A DNA stretch of 64,000 nt from Candidatus Tidjanibacter gallistercoris (GCA_019114205.1 DXFY01000045.1:1-64000); one strand, 5' to 3'; positions 15,595 through 25,763 are shown, numbered from the stretch's first letter. The notes: generated from the letters alone by a model not told the origin. Program-made: numbers and translations.

Positions 15595-18402
15595 ATGATT
15601 AAGAGAATCTTTTTAACGGTAGCTGCAACGCTCGCAGCCGTTACGGGGCTGTTCGCTCAGGAGCTTCCCGACGACCCGGAAGTACGCAAGGGCGTGCTCG
15701 ACAACGGGATGACGTACTACATCCGCCACAACTCCAAACCCGCCAACCAGGCCGAGTTCTGGATTTTCGACAACGTAGGCGCGCTTCAGGAAGAGGATTC
15801 CCAGCAGGGTCTCGCACACTTCCTCGAACACATGGCCTTCAACGGAACGCAGAACTTCCCCGGCAAGGAGATGATTAACTACCTGGAAAGCATCGGCGTG
15901 AAATTCGGTGCCAACCTCAACGCCTTCACCGCACAGGAAATGACGTGCTACAACATGTCCAACGTGCCCATCACCCGCGAAGGCGTCATCGACTCCGCAC
16001 TGCTCATTCTCCACGACTGGGCTTATTACATCACCCTCGACGGCGATGAAATCGACAACGAACGCGGCGTCATCGTCGAAGAGCTCCGCACCCGCAACAG
16101 CGCGGGATGGCGTACGAACGAAAAGATGCGTCCCTTCTTGTACGGCGATACGCGGTACACCCACCGCAACATCATAGGCAGCGAGGAAGGTCTCCGCACA
16201 TTCGAACACAAGGAGCTCCGCGACTTCTACCACCGCTGGTACCGTACCGACATGCAGGCCATCATGATTGTCGGCGACTTCGACGTGGACATGATGGAGC
16301 AGAAGGTCATAGCGCTCATGTCGGACATTCCGGCTGTAGAGAACCCCGAACCGAAACAGGAAATCGTGGTTGCCCCGAACGAAGAACCCGTCGTAGGCAT
16401 CATCACCGACCCCGAACTGACCGGTACGAACGTCACGCTGTACATCAAACGGGACCCCATGCCCCGTGAATACAACAAGACGGCGGACGTGGCCCTGCTC
16501 GACATGCTCGACCAGTTCATGATGACCATCGCCGACGAACGCCTGAGCGACATCGCCCAGAAGCCCGACGCACCGTTCGTATCGGCAGGCATGTACAGCG
16601 GTTACATGGTCAACGCGATGGACGCCACCCTCGTACAGGCCAACGCCCGCGACGGCGAAGCCCTCAGGGCATTCGACGCGATGTACACCGAGGTGGAAAA
16701 GATGATACGATTCGGCTTCACGCAGTCCGAGTTCGACCGTGCCAAAACCGAAATCGAACGTCAGATACAGCAGGAATACGACCGCCGCGACGACCGCCGC
16801 AGCGACGAATTCATGTGGACGTTCATCTACAACTACATGCTCAACGCCCCCATGATGAGCGCACAGGACGAATACGAGCTCAACAACTACCTGCTGCAGG
16901 TCATCAACCTCGACATGCTCAACCAGTTCGTACAGCAGATGCGCCTCACCCCGACCAACCAGGTAGTCATCGTCATGGCGCCTGAAAAGGAAGGCACCGT
17001 CATCCCGACCGCAGAACAGATAGAGGAGACCATCGCCAAGGTACACGCAGCCGAATTGCAGGCCGACATCGAGGACTTCGTAATCGAACCGCTCATCCCG
17101 GCCAAGACGAAACTCAAAGGCTCGAAGGTGACGAAGACCGAAACCGACAAGTTCGGCGCCACGATATGGACGCTCAAGAACGGCGCGAAGGTCGTCGTAC
17201 TTCCCACCGACTTCAAAGCAGACGAAGTGACGATGCAAGTGATTTCCAAGGGCGGCAAATCGGTACTGGCCGACGACGAAATGCTCTCGGCCGACGTACT
17301 GCCCAACTATACCGCTTTGGCCGGCCTCGGCAAATTCAACGCCAGCGACCTGCGCAAGCAGCTTACCGGCAAGATGGCCAGCGTAAGTCCGTTCATCGGC
17401 AACTACAGCAACGGCTTCTATGCTTCGGCATCGCCCAAAGACCTCGAAACGATGCTCCAGCTGCTTTACCTGTCGTTCACCTCGCCCCGGTTCGATGAAA
17501 GCGATTTCAACGTGATGATGGACAAGCTCGAAGCTGCATACCTGAACATGGCCAGCAACCCGATGTTCCAGCTTCAGGATACGCTGACCAGCACGCTCTA
17601 CAACCACAGCCCGCGCCGTACGATGCTCACGTACGACAAGCTCTCGGAAATCGACTTCGCGAAGTTGCAGGAAATTTACAACAAGCTGTACAGCAACGCG
17701 GACGACTTCACCTACACCATCGTGGGCAATGTAGACCTCGATACGCTGAAACCGCTCGTAGAGAAATACATCGGCTCGCTGCCCAAAACCAAACAGGGAT
17801 ATTCGTGGGTCGACGACGGCGTAAGGTACCCGAAAGGCAAGGTGGTCAATCACTTCTCCACCGAAATGGAGATGCCCAAGACCAGCGTGCTCACCATCTT
17901 CACCGGCGAAATGCCCTATACGCTCGAAAACATCCTCGCAATGGATATCCTGTCGCAGATTCTCGACATCCGCTACACCGCCACCCTGCGCGAGGAGAAG
18001 GGCGGAACCTACGGTGTCCAGACTTCGGGCGATGCCTCCTTCGCACCGGTGCAGACCTATATGCTCTTCACCATATTCGATACCGACCCGGCCATGGCCG
18101 ACGAACTCAAGCAGGACATTGTGAACGAGATTCAAAAACTCTCCGAAGAGGGCGTGAAGGAAGAAGACCTCAGCAAGATTAAGGAATACTTCGCAAAACA
18201 GTATCCCGACCAGATTAAACAGAACGGTTACTGGCTGAGCACCCTCGTCAATTACCACCTCTACGGTTACGACCTCGACGAAAACTACATGGAGACGGTG
18301 AACGGCTTCACGTCCGACTACTTCAAGAAACTCGCCGCAAAAATCCTCGCAGACGGTAACGTAGTCGAAATTCTCATGACCCCCGAAACCGCTGCGGAAT
18401 AG
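15595..18402 (+). CDS. Two-module M16 family zinc metallopeptidase
   Basis: A 935-residue secreted or periplasmic peptidase with a signal peptide (cleavage near LFA-QE). The N-terminal M16 module carries the inverted zinc motif His75-Phe-Leu-Glu-His79 (HFLEH), with the downstream zinc-ligand Glu expected in ERGVIVEELR. A second M16 module from about residue 500 lacks HxxEH and is structural, as in pitrilysin-like enzymes fused in one chain. The arginine/tyrosine pair for substrate binding (R..Y) is plausible in ATLREEKGGTYGVQ near the C terminus. It would degrade peptides in the periplasm. It is monocistronic, with a strong terminator after the stop. Confidence 0.92.
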   Translation: MIKRIFLTVAATLAAVTGLFAQELPDDPEVRKGVLDNGMTYYIRHNSKPANQAEFWIFDNVGALQEEDSQQGLAHFLEHMAFNGTQNFPGKEMINYLESIGVKFGANLNAFTAQEMTCYNMSNVPITREGVIDSALLILHDWAYYITLDGDEIDNERGVIVEELRTRNSAGWRTNEKMRPFLYGDTRYTHRNIIGSEEGLRTFEHKELRDFYHRWYRTDMQAIMIVGDFDVDMMEQKVIALMSDIPAVENPEPKQEIVVAPNEEPVVGIITDPELTGTNVTLYIKRDPMPREYNKTADVALLDMLDQFMMTIADERLSDIAQKPDAPFVSAGMYSGYMVNAMDATLVQANARDGEALRAFDAMYTEVEKMIRFGFTQSEFDRAKTEIERQIQQEYDRRDDRRSDEFMWTFIYNYMLNAPMMSAQDEYELNNYLLQVINLDMLNQFVQQMRLTPTNQVVIVMAPEKEGTVIPTAEQIEETIAKVHAAELQADIEDFVIEPLIPAKTKLKGSKVTKTETDKFGATIWTLKNGAKVVVLPTDFKADEVTMQVISKGGKSVLADDEMLSADVLPNYTALAGLGKFNASDLRKQLTGKMASVSPFIGNYSNGFYASASPKDLETMLQLLYLSFTSPRFDESDFNVMMDKLEAAYLNMASNPMFQLQDTLTSTLYNHSPRRTMLTYDKLSEIDFAKLQEIYNKLYSNADDFTYTIVGNVDLDTLKPLVEKYIGSLPKTKQGYSWVDDGVRYPKGKVVNHFSTEMEMPKTSVLTIFTGEMPYTLENILAMDILSQILDIRYTATLREEKGGTYGVQTSGDASFAPVQTYMLFTIFDTDPAMADELKQDIVNEIQKLSEEGVKEEDLSKIKEYFAKQYPDQIKQNGYWLSTLVNYHLYGYDLDENYMETVNGFTSDYFKKLAAKILADGNVVEILMTPETAAE

Positions 18403-18425
18403 TCTCCGCACCATACTCGAAACGA

Positions 18426-18457
18426 CGAAGGCCCCGATGCGGGGCCTTCGCTGTTTT
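18426..18457 (+). terminator. Terminator of the M16 peptidase gene
   Basis: CGAAGGCCCC and GGGGCCTTCG form a perfect 10-bp stem with a 5-base loop, followed by CTGTTTTT. Confidence 0.9.
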
Positions 18458-19189
18458 TCGTTCCCGCCCCTGCGAAAGGAGAACGGACGCATGCACACTT
18501 TCCGCAATCCACCGATGCACAACATCCCGACAGCGACGTCCCGGGCAAAAAGGAGCGATACAAAATTGCCGTAAGGAAAGACGTGCAGGCGATGCCCTTC
18601 GGAATGACAACCGGTCGGAAAATCCGAAGGCTGCTCCCAAAGACAGAACGAAACGCCCGACGCTAAAATACAGAACGCCCGTCGATGTCCGGAAAGGACT
18701 CCGACAGCCCGGCCTCACCGCGCAGGACGCTCTTGCGGAGCCGCAATCGCCGTTACACCCTCCTCCGGCAGGACATACGGAAAGCAGCGACACCGCAGCC
18801 TGCCGGTGCCCATCTATGGTCGGACATCGAATTTCCGGACACGTCCCGTGCTGCGGACGATGAAGTTCGGCAGTTCGCAGCGTTCCTCACCTGCGATTGC
18901 GGAAACAGGAGGATATTTCCCGAACGGCCGGAACGTCATCCCCCCCAGCAATAATCCTGTCGCAGCCACCGAAGCATCGGGACGAGGCCCCGACAACAAC
19001 TGTGCCCGTCCGGCACCGGTCGCCACCGCGCAGTCCGATGCGGTACAAGGGAAGACGCGTGCCGCACAAATGCCCCAAACAGGCGAACAGGCCTGCATCG
19101 GATTCGTCCGACTGTTCCAATCGTTTCGGACGACAGTACGCCGACGTGCAATCTCAGGCAGTCGTGCGTTCCTTCCCCCGCAAAAAGAA
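18458..19189. other. Long intergenic region without recognised genes
   Basis: About 730 bases. ORFs in all six frames are short and of shadow-like composition, overlapping each other without a winner. I recognise no RNA, repeat or mobile element. It may be decayed coding sequence. Confidence 0.45.
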
Positions 19190-19212
19190 AAAGGATGATA
19201 TACCCATCCTTT
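19190..19212 (-). terminator. Terminator of the outer-membrane protein gene
   Basis: AAAGGATG and CATCCTTT form a perfect 8-bp stem with a 7-base loop. On the minus strand it continues as TTCTTTTTG. It lies about 160 bp beyond the stop at 19373, longer than usual. Confidence 0.7.
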
Positions 19213-19372
19213 CCATTGTTAACAGGGAAAACGGTACTCCGCCAAAGCGAAAGGCATGTAGCCATGGAAAATCCAAATGTTTCTGAGGCCGATACCGAAT
19301 GTTATCCGGTCGTCATTCCGCAGCCAGAATCGGGAGCCCATCAGGTTCGGAAGCGGCGCCTGCCTTAGGCCG

Positions 19373-20113
19373 TCACATGCGGAAAGAGAGCCCTCCCGTG
19401 AAATTGACATCCTCCAGCGCAGGGTTCCAGCTGACGGAGGTGAAAATGCCGAACTCCAGTCCGGCGAGCCCCTCGAACGTCCAGCTGCGCCCGGCACTGA
19501 TGAAGATGTCCTGTACGTAGAAATCGCGATCGATGCCGTACACGCCGACGGAGTTCCACGGTACCACGCCGATGCCGGCCCGCAGCTCGATGCCCTTCAC
19601 GGCGAACGGGTACGATACCTCCGCGTAGGAGGCGTACGCCCGCCGGCCCGCAGCATTATAATCCGAACCGCCCCACACGGTGGTGTACCAGGCGAGCGTC
19701 ACGGGCACCTGCTCGGACACCCGCCACTTGACGCCCGCTTCGATACGGTGCGGAGAACCCTTCGTGAAATCGAAATAGCCGTACCGCTTCTGCCCCGCGG
19801 GCGTGACGCAGTAGATATCGGCGAGCGACAGGGAAACCGGGCCGAGTTCATAGGCAACCGTCAAGTCCATTTCCTTGTACGACGCCGCGGCGAAATCGGT
19901 CGTACCCCACGCCGCGACGGAAAAGTTCCCCGCCTGCATCGCAAGGGAAGGCTGTATGCTGGCACCCGCTTCCCGCAGGCCACGCCACATGTAATTGCTC
20001 ACGATATCCACCTCTCCCGAAAACACAACGCCGCACCGCTGCTCCTGTGCATACGCTCCGCTGGCGAAGATGACCGCCACGACGGTCGCTATTCCTTTCA
20101 TCCAATGCTTCAT
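19373..20113 (-). CDS. Outer-membrane beta-barrel protein, hypothetical
   Basis: A 246-residue protein. The start at 20113 (MKHWMKGIATVVAVIF) gives a clean signal peptide with cleavage after AYA-Q; the listed start nine codons upstream does not. The mature chain opens with VDIVSNYMWRGLREAGASIQ, a pattern seen in TorF-like putative porins, and has regular alternating beta strands with aromatic ends. The last strand is FTGGLSF. It probably forms a 12-strand-size barrel; cargo is unknown. It is monocistronic with a strong promoter at 20188-20219. Confidence 0.75.
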   Translation of the reverse strand: MKHWMKGIATVVAVIFASGAYAQEQRCGVVFSGEVDIVSNYMWRGLREAGASIQPSLAMQAGNFSVAAWGTTDFAAASYKEMDLTVAYELGPVSLSLADIYCVTPAGQKRYGYFDFTKGSPHRIEAGVKWRVSEQVPVTLAWYTTVWGGSDYNAAGRRAYASYAEVSYPFAVKGIELRAGIGVVPWNSVGVYGIDRDFYVQDIFISAGRSWTFEGLAGLEFGIFTSVSWNPALEDVNFTGGLSFRM

Positions 20114-20187
20114 ATCCGTAATCGTTTCTTCCTCCGCCATGCAGCCGCACGGCTACGGGTTTTCGTTCCTGCCCGCTGCGGGCGGCA

Positions 20188-20219
20188 CAAAAATACACAA
20201 TCCGCACCCGACGAACAAA
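20188..20219 (-). promoter_or_regulatory. Promoter of the outer-membrane protein gene
   Basis: Minus strand: TTTG (20216-20219), 20-bp spacer, TATTTTTG (20188-20195). This is a full consensus Bacteroidota promoter, leaving a leader of about 70 nt. Confidence 0.75.
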
Positions 20220-20936
20220 TGCCGGTGTCGCTTCCGCCCCGCCTACCCGCCGCCCGTACTTACCGAACGGGGCGTACTCCAACGTCCGCCCGACCGCCCC
20301 CACGAACAGGCATCATGCACTGAACGGACGGCAACCGAATGCCGCAGCCGGAAAAAGAGCCCGCCGAGCAATGTCCTTCATGCCCTTTGCAACAATCTTG
20401 CCCCCCGCCGGCCTGCCGCATCATCCGCAAATAGCCGTGCGGCAACCTGCCCTCCGCATCGCCCGCATCCGAAGAACCGTTTCTGCGTGACACCGGCATC
20501 CCTGCCGGGAACACGGCAGCAACCGACGAACGACGCGACAAAACCGGACGGCAGTCCGGTCGTACCACAGGAACATGCGGCCACCGGCCGCCCCATGCAA
20601 CGTCCCCGCAAACGGGCTTCGCCCCCGCCCGCAACCCACCGTCACAGGCCGGTCGCCGCCGAAACCGCGACACTCTTCCGCTCATCCTGCCCGCAGCCGT
20701 TCGCCGAAAGCTTCGGCACGCTGCGGCGTCCAACCCGGTTCACACGTCTCTCCCCGCCGGAGTCCGCATCCGGAATGTCCGCACACCTCGCCTGCCCGAC
20801 CATCCCCCGAAAAGGCAACGCCGACCCGAAACGGTCGGCGCCATACGATACAAGACCAAACCGGTCGCACCGAATGCCGCCCCCATACCGGCGCACGGCA
20901 CATATGTCATCGGTCTTCGGAGCGCCCGTAGCCGGT
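20220..20936. other. Long intergenic region without recognised genes
   Basis: About 715 GC-rich bases between the promoter of the outer-membrane protein gene and the end of the aminotransferase gene. The ORFs here have Arg/Pro/Cys-rich shadow-like translations. No RNA gene or terminator was recognised with confidence. Confidence 0.45.
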
Positions 20937-22124
20937 TTACAACAGGTCGAGACAGCCGGTCACGATGCGGCACACATCCGCTGCCTCTTCATCGGTAATG
21001 GTCAACGGCGGCGAAATACGGAAAGCCGTATCGCAGAACAGGAACCAGTCGCTCAGGATACCGTGTTCCTTGAAAAGTTCCATGATTCGGAACAGCCTTT
21101 CGCTGCTGCCGAGCTCCACGGCCATGAGCAGTCCGCTGCGACGAATCTCCCGAACCGCCGGATGGCCGCCGAGCAGCCGCTCGAACAGCGCGCCCCTGCG
21201 TTCGACTGCGGCCAATACGTCATTGTCAATCAGGTAATCCATTGCGGCGAGCCCCGCGGCGCAGCATACCGGATGGCCGCCGAAGGTCGTGATGTGTCCC
21301 AGCGACGGGTCGTGCGATATACACTCCATGACCCGGTTCGACGATACGAAAGCGCCGAGCGGCATGCCCCCGCCGAGTGCTTTGGCAAGAGTGACGATGT
21401 CGGGCGTCACGCCGTATTTCGTCATGGCGAACATCGTTCCCGTCCGACCGAAGCCGGTCTGTATCTCATCGAACACCAGCAGCGCCCCCGTCTCGTCGCA
21501 GCGCCGGCGCAGCGCCTGAAGGTAACCCTCGTGCGGAATGCGCACCCCCGCCTCGCCCTGCACGGGCTCCACGAGCACGCACGCAGTCTCTTCCGTTATC
21601 CGCTCCAGGTCGTCCGCTTCATTGAACCGTATCCAGTCCACACCGGGGAGCAGCGGCCCGTAGGCATCGGAAAACTCCCGGCTGTCCATGACGCTCATCG
21701 CCCCCTGCGTGGAACCGTGGTAGGCGTTGCGGCAGGCCAGCATGCGCCGGCGGCCGGTAAAGCGTTTGGCGAGCTTAAGCGCCCCTTCGACCGCTTCGGC
21801 ACCCGAATTGACGAAATAGACCGACTCCAGCGGGGCGGGCAGATGCTCCGCGATGCGGGCGGCATACCGTACCTGCGGACGCTCGACGAGTTCGCCGTAA
21901 ACCATGACGTGCATGTACGCGCGTGCCTGCCGGCAGACGGCTTCCGCGACTGCCGGATTGCCGTGCCCGACATTGCTGACGGACACGCCCGCGATGAGGT
22001 CGTAATACTTCTTCCCTTCGGGCGTGAAGAAACATACCCCTTCGGCCCGCTCCACCTCCACCAGCATGGGCGAAGGGGACGTCTGGCCGACATGCTGCAA
22101 AAATTGCCGTCTCAATATATCCAT
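20937..22124 (-). CDS. Class III PLP-dependent aminotransferase (ArgD-like)
   Basis: A 395-residue PLP enzyme of the acetylornithine/succinyl-DAP aminotransferase type. Seen are FVNSGAEAVEGALKLAKRF (phosphate-binding region), VEPVQGEAGV, the PLP-ring Asp in VFDEIQTGFGRTG, the Schiff-base lysine in TLAKALGGGMP, and TFGGHPVCCAA. It lies four bases after the aspartokinase gene on the same strand, so they share an operon. With dapD 3.7 kb away, a role as N-succinyl-diaminopimelate aminotransferase (a known second activity of ArgD enzymes) is plausible. Acetylornithine or another omega-amino acid are alternatives. Confidence 0.9.
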   Translation of the reverse strand: MDILRRQFLQHVGQTSPSPMLVEVERAEGVCFFTPEGKKYYDLIAGVSVSNVGHGNPAVAEAVCRQARAYMHVMVYGELVERPQVRYAARIAEHLPAPLESVYFVNSGAEAVEGALKLAKRFTGRRRMLACRNAYHGSTQGAMSVMDSREFSDAYGPLLPGVDWIRFNEADDLERITEETACVLVEPVQGEAGVRIPHEGYLQALRRRCDETGALLVFDEIQTGFGRTGTMFAMTKYGVTPDIVTLAKALGGGMPLGAFVSSNRVMECISHDPSLGHITTFGGHPVCCAAGLAAMDYLIDNDVLAAVERRGALFERLLGGHPAVREIRRSGLLMAVELGSSERLFRIMELFKEHGILSDWFLFCDTAFRISPPLTITDEEAADVCRIVTGCLDLL

Positions 22125-22128
22125 GGCG

Positions 22129-23394
22129 CTATGCTTCCTTTTTACGAACCGCCTGCAGGGTGCGGCGCGTGCGTTGCACGAGGTAAACGTCCGGTGCCCC
22201 GTCCAGCGAAGCGAGCTGTGCGGGAGTATAATTACGGATGGTCAGGAGTTCCATGCCCGTGTTGTAGCGCGTGTAATATCCCTCCTCGCGCAGCCTTTCG
22301 GTCAGTTCCTCCAGATGGCGCGAGCGGTCCAGGCACAGGTCGAGGTTCACGGCGGAACTCTGAATGAGGTTCACCTTCACCATGTACTCGTCGAGCAGGG
22401 CGAATATCCGCGCGAAACGCTCCTCCAGGATGAACGAGAAGTCGTTCGCCCGGATGGTGAGCAGCACCTGCGCCGGCTTGACAATCAGGATGGGCAACTC
22501 CCGGTTCTTCTCCACCCCGCCGCGGATGACGCTGCCCGGCAGCGCGGGGTCGAGGAAACAGCGTACATGCAGCGGAATCCCCCGGTTCTGCAAAGGCTTG
22601 ATGGTTTTCGGATGGATGACCTGCGCCCCGCTGTAAGCGAGCTCGATGGCATCGAGATAATTCATCTCCGGAATGTGGCGCACATCGTCGAACAGCTTCG
22701 GGTCGCCGTTCAGGATACCGGGCACATCCTTCCAGATGGTCACGCTCTCCGCGCCGAGAATGTAGCCCGCCGCAGCTGCCGAATAGTCGGAACCCTCGCG
22801 GCCTATCGTCGTCGGAGCACCGTCCTCGGTGGCGCCGATAAAGCCCTGCCCCACATAGACGCGCGCATCCGTCGCCTCCACCAGCGGTACGAGCCTTTCG
22901 GCCGAACGCTCCAAATCCACATTCGCATCCTTGTGGCGGGCGGTGGTTACGAAACACTCCCGCATGTCCACCCAGGTATTGGGGACGCCTGCGGCGGCGA
23001 GGTATTCCGAAACGATGGCCGTGGAGATGAGCTCGCCGTACCCCACGATGCGGTCATACCATACTTCGTACTCCCGCACGGCGGGATTCGACACGACGAC
23101 CAACTCCTCCAGCTCCATGTAGAAACGCGCCACGCGCCGGGGAAGCGAAGGCGCTCCCCAGAGTTCCGCGATGATTCGGTTGTGGAAATCGACGATTTCC
23201 TGCAAGCGCTCCAGCGCCGCGGCCGTCTTTCCGTCATAAAACGTATCGAGGAGCCTTTCGAGCGCATTGGTGGTCTTACCCATGGCGGAGACGACGACGA
23301 AAAGCCGTTCCTGCTCCGCCCCCACAATCGAGGCGATGTTGCGCACCCCTTCGGCATTCTTCACCGACGCGCCCCCGAATTTGAACACTTTCAT
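22129..23394 (-). CDS. lysC: Aspartate kinase
   Basis: A 421-residue monofunctional aspartokinase. The start is the ATG at 23394 (MKVFKFGGASV); the 664-residue ORF in the track continues out of frame into the next gene. The catalytic domain has KFGGASV, the FIGAT...TTIGREGSDYSA loop for aspartate and ATP, and EVxxWKDVPGI-type residues in VTIWKDVPGIL. The C-terminal third carries ACT-like sequence (VNLIQSSAVNLDLCLD), normally the allosteric site for lysine or threonine. It commits aspartate to the lysine/threonine/methionine branch. It forms an operon with the downstream aminotransferase. Confidence 0.93.
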   Translation of the reverse strand: MKVFKFGGASVKNAEGVRNIASIVGAEQERLFVVVSAMGKTTNALERLLDTFYDGKTAAALERLQEIVDFHNRIIAELWGAPSLPRRVARFYMELEELVVVSNPAVREYEVWYDRIVGYGELISTAIVSEYLAAAGVPNTWVDMRECFVTTARHKDANVDLERSAERLVPLVEATDARVYVGQGFIGATEDGAPTTIGREGSDYSAAAAGYILGAESVTIWKDVPGILNGDPKLFDDVRHIPEMNYLDAIELAYSGAQVIHPKTIKPLQNRGIPLHVRCFLDPALPGSVIRGGVEKNRELPILIVKPAQVLLTIRANDFSFILEERFARIFALLDEYMVKVNLIQSSAVNLDLCLDRSRHLEELTERLREEGYYTRYNTGMELLTIRNYTPAQLASLDGAPDVYLVQRTRRTLQAVRKKEA

Positions 23395-23481
23395 ATCGTA
23401 AATATCCTTTTCTTCCTTAAATGCTTCAACGTTCGCATATCCGTTCCGCCGGCACGCCCCGCACGAACGCGCCTTAACGAA

Positions 23482-23513
23482 ATTCAAGGCTTCCGCATGC
23501 GGAAGCCTTGAAT
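23482..23513 (-). terminator. Terminator of the prolyl oligopeptidase gene
   Basis: A perfect 32-bp palindrome (arms ATTCAAGGCTTCCGCA and its complement) 33 bp beyond the minus-strand stop at 23547. The tail is AT-rich but not a pure T run. Confidence 0.75.
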
Positions 23514-23546
23514 ACGTATACGGATTCCGGAAATCCGTCCCTTCCC

Positions 23547-25700
23547 CTATTCCGCCGGCACGTACTCGGTATCGGTGTTCCAGAAGAAGAACGACAGCAT
23601 GTCTGCCGCCTCGGCAATCCGCTTGGCGGTCGGCTTGCCCGCACCGTGACCGGCATTGGTATCGATGCGGATGAGCACCGGCTTGTCGCACCCTTGCGCC
23701 TGCTGGAGCGTCGCGGCGAACTTGAACGAATGGGCCGGCACGACCCGGTCGTCGTGGTCGCCGGTCGTAATCATTGTGGCCGGATAGCAGACGCCGTCCT
23801 TTATGTTGTGCAGCGGCGAATACTTGTAGATGTACTCGAACTGTTCGGGGTTCTCGCTGGAACCGTATTCCACTACCCAGCCCCAGCCTACGGTAAAGAG
23901 GTGGTAGCGGAGCATGTCGAGCACGCCCACCTGCGGGAAGGCCACGGCGAAAAGGTCGGGACGCTGCGTCATGCAGGCACCCACGAGCAGGCCGCCGTTG
24001 GAACCGCCCGCTATGGCGAGTTTCCTGCTCGACGTGTATTTGTTGCGCACGAGGTATTCGCCCGCCGCGATGAAGTCGTCGAACACGTTCTGCTTGTTGG
24101 CGAGCATGCCCGCCTTGTGCCACTCCTCGCCGTACTCGTTCCCGCCACGAAGATTGACCGAAGCATAAATGACTCCCTGCTCCATCATGGCGATGTTCGT
24201 CGGGCTGAATCCGGGCGTCAGCGGTGCGTTGAAACCGCCGTAACCGTAAAGGTAAACAGGGTTCTTGCCGTTCTTCTTGAGTCCCTTGCGGTAGGAAAGG
24301 AACATAGGCACCTGCGTGCCGTCCTTGCTGGCGAAGAAGACCTGTTCGGTCACGAAATCCTCCGGATTGAACTTCACCTCCGGTGCGGCGAACAGGGTGG
24401 ATTCGCCCGTCTCCAGGTCGTAACGGTAAACGGCCGGGGGTGCCGTGAAGGTGGAGAAGGTGTAGAACGTTTCGGTGGAATCGTCGTCGCCGCCGAATCC
24501 GCTCACGGTACCGATACCCGGCAGCTGCACCTCACGCACGAGGGTACCGTCGAGCTGATACTGGTACACGCGGCTGGAGGCATCCTTCATATAGACGGCG
24601 AAAATATAGTCGCCCACGAAGCTGACCGACTGCAGGAGCATTTCCGGATGTTCCGGCAGTATCTTTTCGGCCGGCGAAGGCAGGAAGCGCACATCCATCC
24701 GCAGCAGATGATAGTTGGGAGCACCTTCGTTGGTATAGAGGTAAAGCATGTTGTCGCGTACCTTCGCTACCGCATGTTCGTAGTCGAAGCCCTTGAGGAA
24801 TACGCGGAAAGGCTCCCGTACCCCCACGCGCTTGTACATGAGCTGCTTGCCCGATGTCCCTTCGGAAACGCTCACGAACAGGTAACGGCCCTGGTCGCCG
24901 TCGTCGAATCCGGTGAAATAGCGGAGCGGATGCGAGGGGTCGGCGTACACCAGCTCGTCCTCGGACTGCGGCGTGCCGAGCTTATGATAGTAGATTTTCT
25001 GGAACTGGTTCTGGCCGGAGAGTTCGGAACCTTTGGTCGGCTCGTCGTATCCGCTGTAATAGAACCCCTTCGAATCGGCCGCCCAGTTGGCGCCGGAGAA
25101 TTTCACCCAACGCACCACATCGTCGAGCACGCGCCCCGAAGGAACTTCTTTCACGAACAGCTCCACCCAGTCGGAACCGGAACGGGCGATACCATACGCC
25201 ATGTATTTGCCGTCTTCGGAAAACGCCACGCTGTTGAGCGCTGCCGTACCGTCCGTCGAAAGCGTATTGGGGTCGAGGAACACCTCAGGCTGCGGGTCGT
25301 CGAGGCTGTCGAGCATGTACAGTACGCTCTGGTTCTGCAACCCGTCGTTGCGGAAATAAAAATAACGGTCGCCCACACGCGTCGGCGTACCAATCTTTTC
25401 GTAGTTCCACAGTTCCGTGAGGCGCTTGTCTATCGCCGGACGGTAAGGTATCTGCGACAGGTAGTCGAACGTCACCTCGTTCTCGGCGGCCACCCATGCG
25501 GCCGTCTCCGGCGCATTGTCGTCTTCGAGCCAGCGGTAAGGGTCGGCGACCACGGTGCCGTGGTAATCGTCCGTGACGTCCACCTTCGCCGTCTGCGGAT
25601 AGGGTTTCATCTTAATCTCCATCTTCTTCTTTCCGGAAGTACAGTCTGTCACTGCGAGGCACAGGACCGCCAACGCGGCGTAAAACGGGATTCTCTTCAT
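23547..25700 (-). CDS. Prolyl oligopeptidase (S9A family)
   Basis: A 717-residue serine peptidase, starting at the ATG at 25700 (MKRIPFYAALAVLCL); the upstream extension reads through noncoding DNA. It has an N-terminal export signal; Cys20 in AVTDCTSG could be a lipobox, but Asp at -1 is unusual. Residues about 80-430 form the beta-propeller (DPYRWLEDD opening). The C-terminal hydrolase has the nucleophile GGSNGG, the Asp in GDHDDRVVPAHS and the His in NAGHGAG. It cleaves short peptides after proline, probably in the periplasm. Own promoter and terminator indicate a single-gene unit. Confidence 0.94.
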   Translation of the reverse strand: MKRIPFYAALAVLCLAVTDCTSGKKKMEIKMKPYPQTAKVDVTDDYHGTVVADPYRWLEDDNAPETAAWVAAENEVTFDYLSQIPYRPAIDKRLTELWNYEKIGTPTRVGDRYFYFRNDGLQNQSVLYMLDSLDDPQPEVFLDPNTLSTDGTAALNSVAFSEDGKYMAYGIARSGSDWVELFVKEVPSGRVLDDVVRWVKFSGANWAADSKGFYYSGYDEPTKGSELSGQNQFQKIYYHKLGTPQSEDELVYADPSHPLRYFTGFDDGDQGRYLFVSVSEGTSGKQLMYKRVGVREPFRVFLKGFDYEHAVAKVRDNMLYLYTNEGAPNYHLLRMDVRFLPSPAEKILPEHPEMLLQSVSFVGDYIFAVYMKDASSRVYQYQLDGTLVREVQLPGIGTVSGFGGDDDSTETFYTFSTFTAPPAVYRYDLETGESTLFAAPEVKFNPEDFVTEQVFFASKDGTQVPMFLSYRKGLKKNGKNPVYLYGYGGFNAPLTPGFSPTNIAMMEQGVIYASVNLRGGNEYGEEWHKAGMLANKQNVFDDFIAAGEYLVRNKYTSSRKLAIAGGSNGGLLVGACMTQRPDLFAVAFPQVGVLDMLRYHLFTVGWGWVVEYGSSENPEQFEYIYKYSPLHNIKDGVCYPATMITTGDHDDRVVPAHSFKFAATLQQAQGCDKPVLIRIDTNAGHGAGKPTAKRIAEAADMLSFFFWNTDTEYVPAE

Positions 25701-25755
25701 CGATTCTATTTTTTGGTTCGTAAAATTCCTAACGCGGACACGGCCGTACGGCAAA

Positions 25756-25763
25756 CAAAAATA
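25756..25763 (-). promoter_or_regulatory. -7 element for the prolyl oligopeptidase
   Basis: Minus strand TATTTTTG, a full TAnnTTTG match, 55 bp before the ATG. The -33 box is not clear. Confidence 0.55.

Noticed and set aside
15613-18525. 970-residue minus-strand ORF opposite the M16 peptidase
   Set aside because: Mirror-frame shadow of a GC-rich coding gene; the plus-strand protein has catalytic motifs, and the minus reading is a Val/Arg/His-rich antisense without motifs.
19219-19497. 92-residue minus ORF as the true end of the outer-membrane protein
   Set aside because: The barrel gene already ends normally with FTGGLSF; the ORF start lies inside that gene in another frame. Its tail has some protein-like composition but no support.
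19995-22367. 790-residue plus-strand ORF over an intergenic region and the aminotransferase
   Set aside because: Combination of noncoding Arg/Pro-rich reading and antisense of the aminotransferase and aspartokinase genes.
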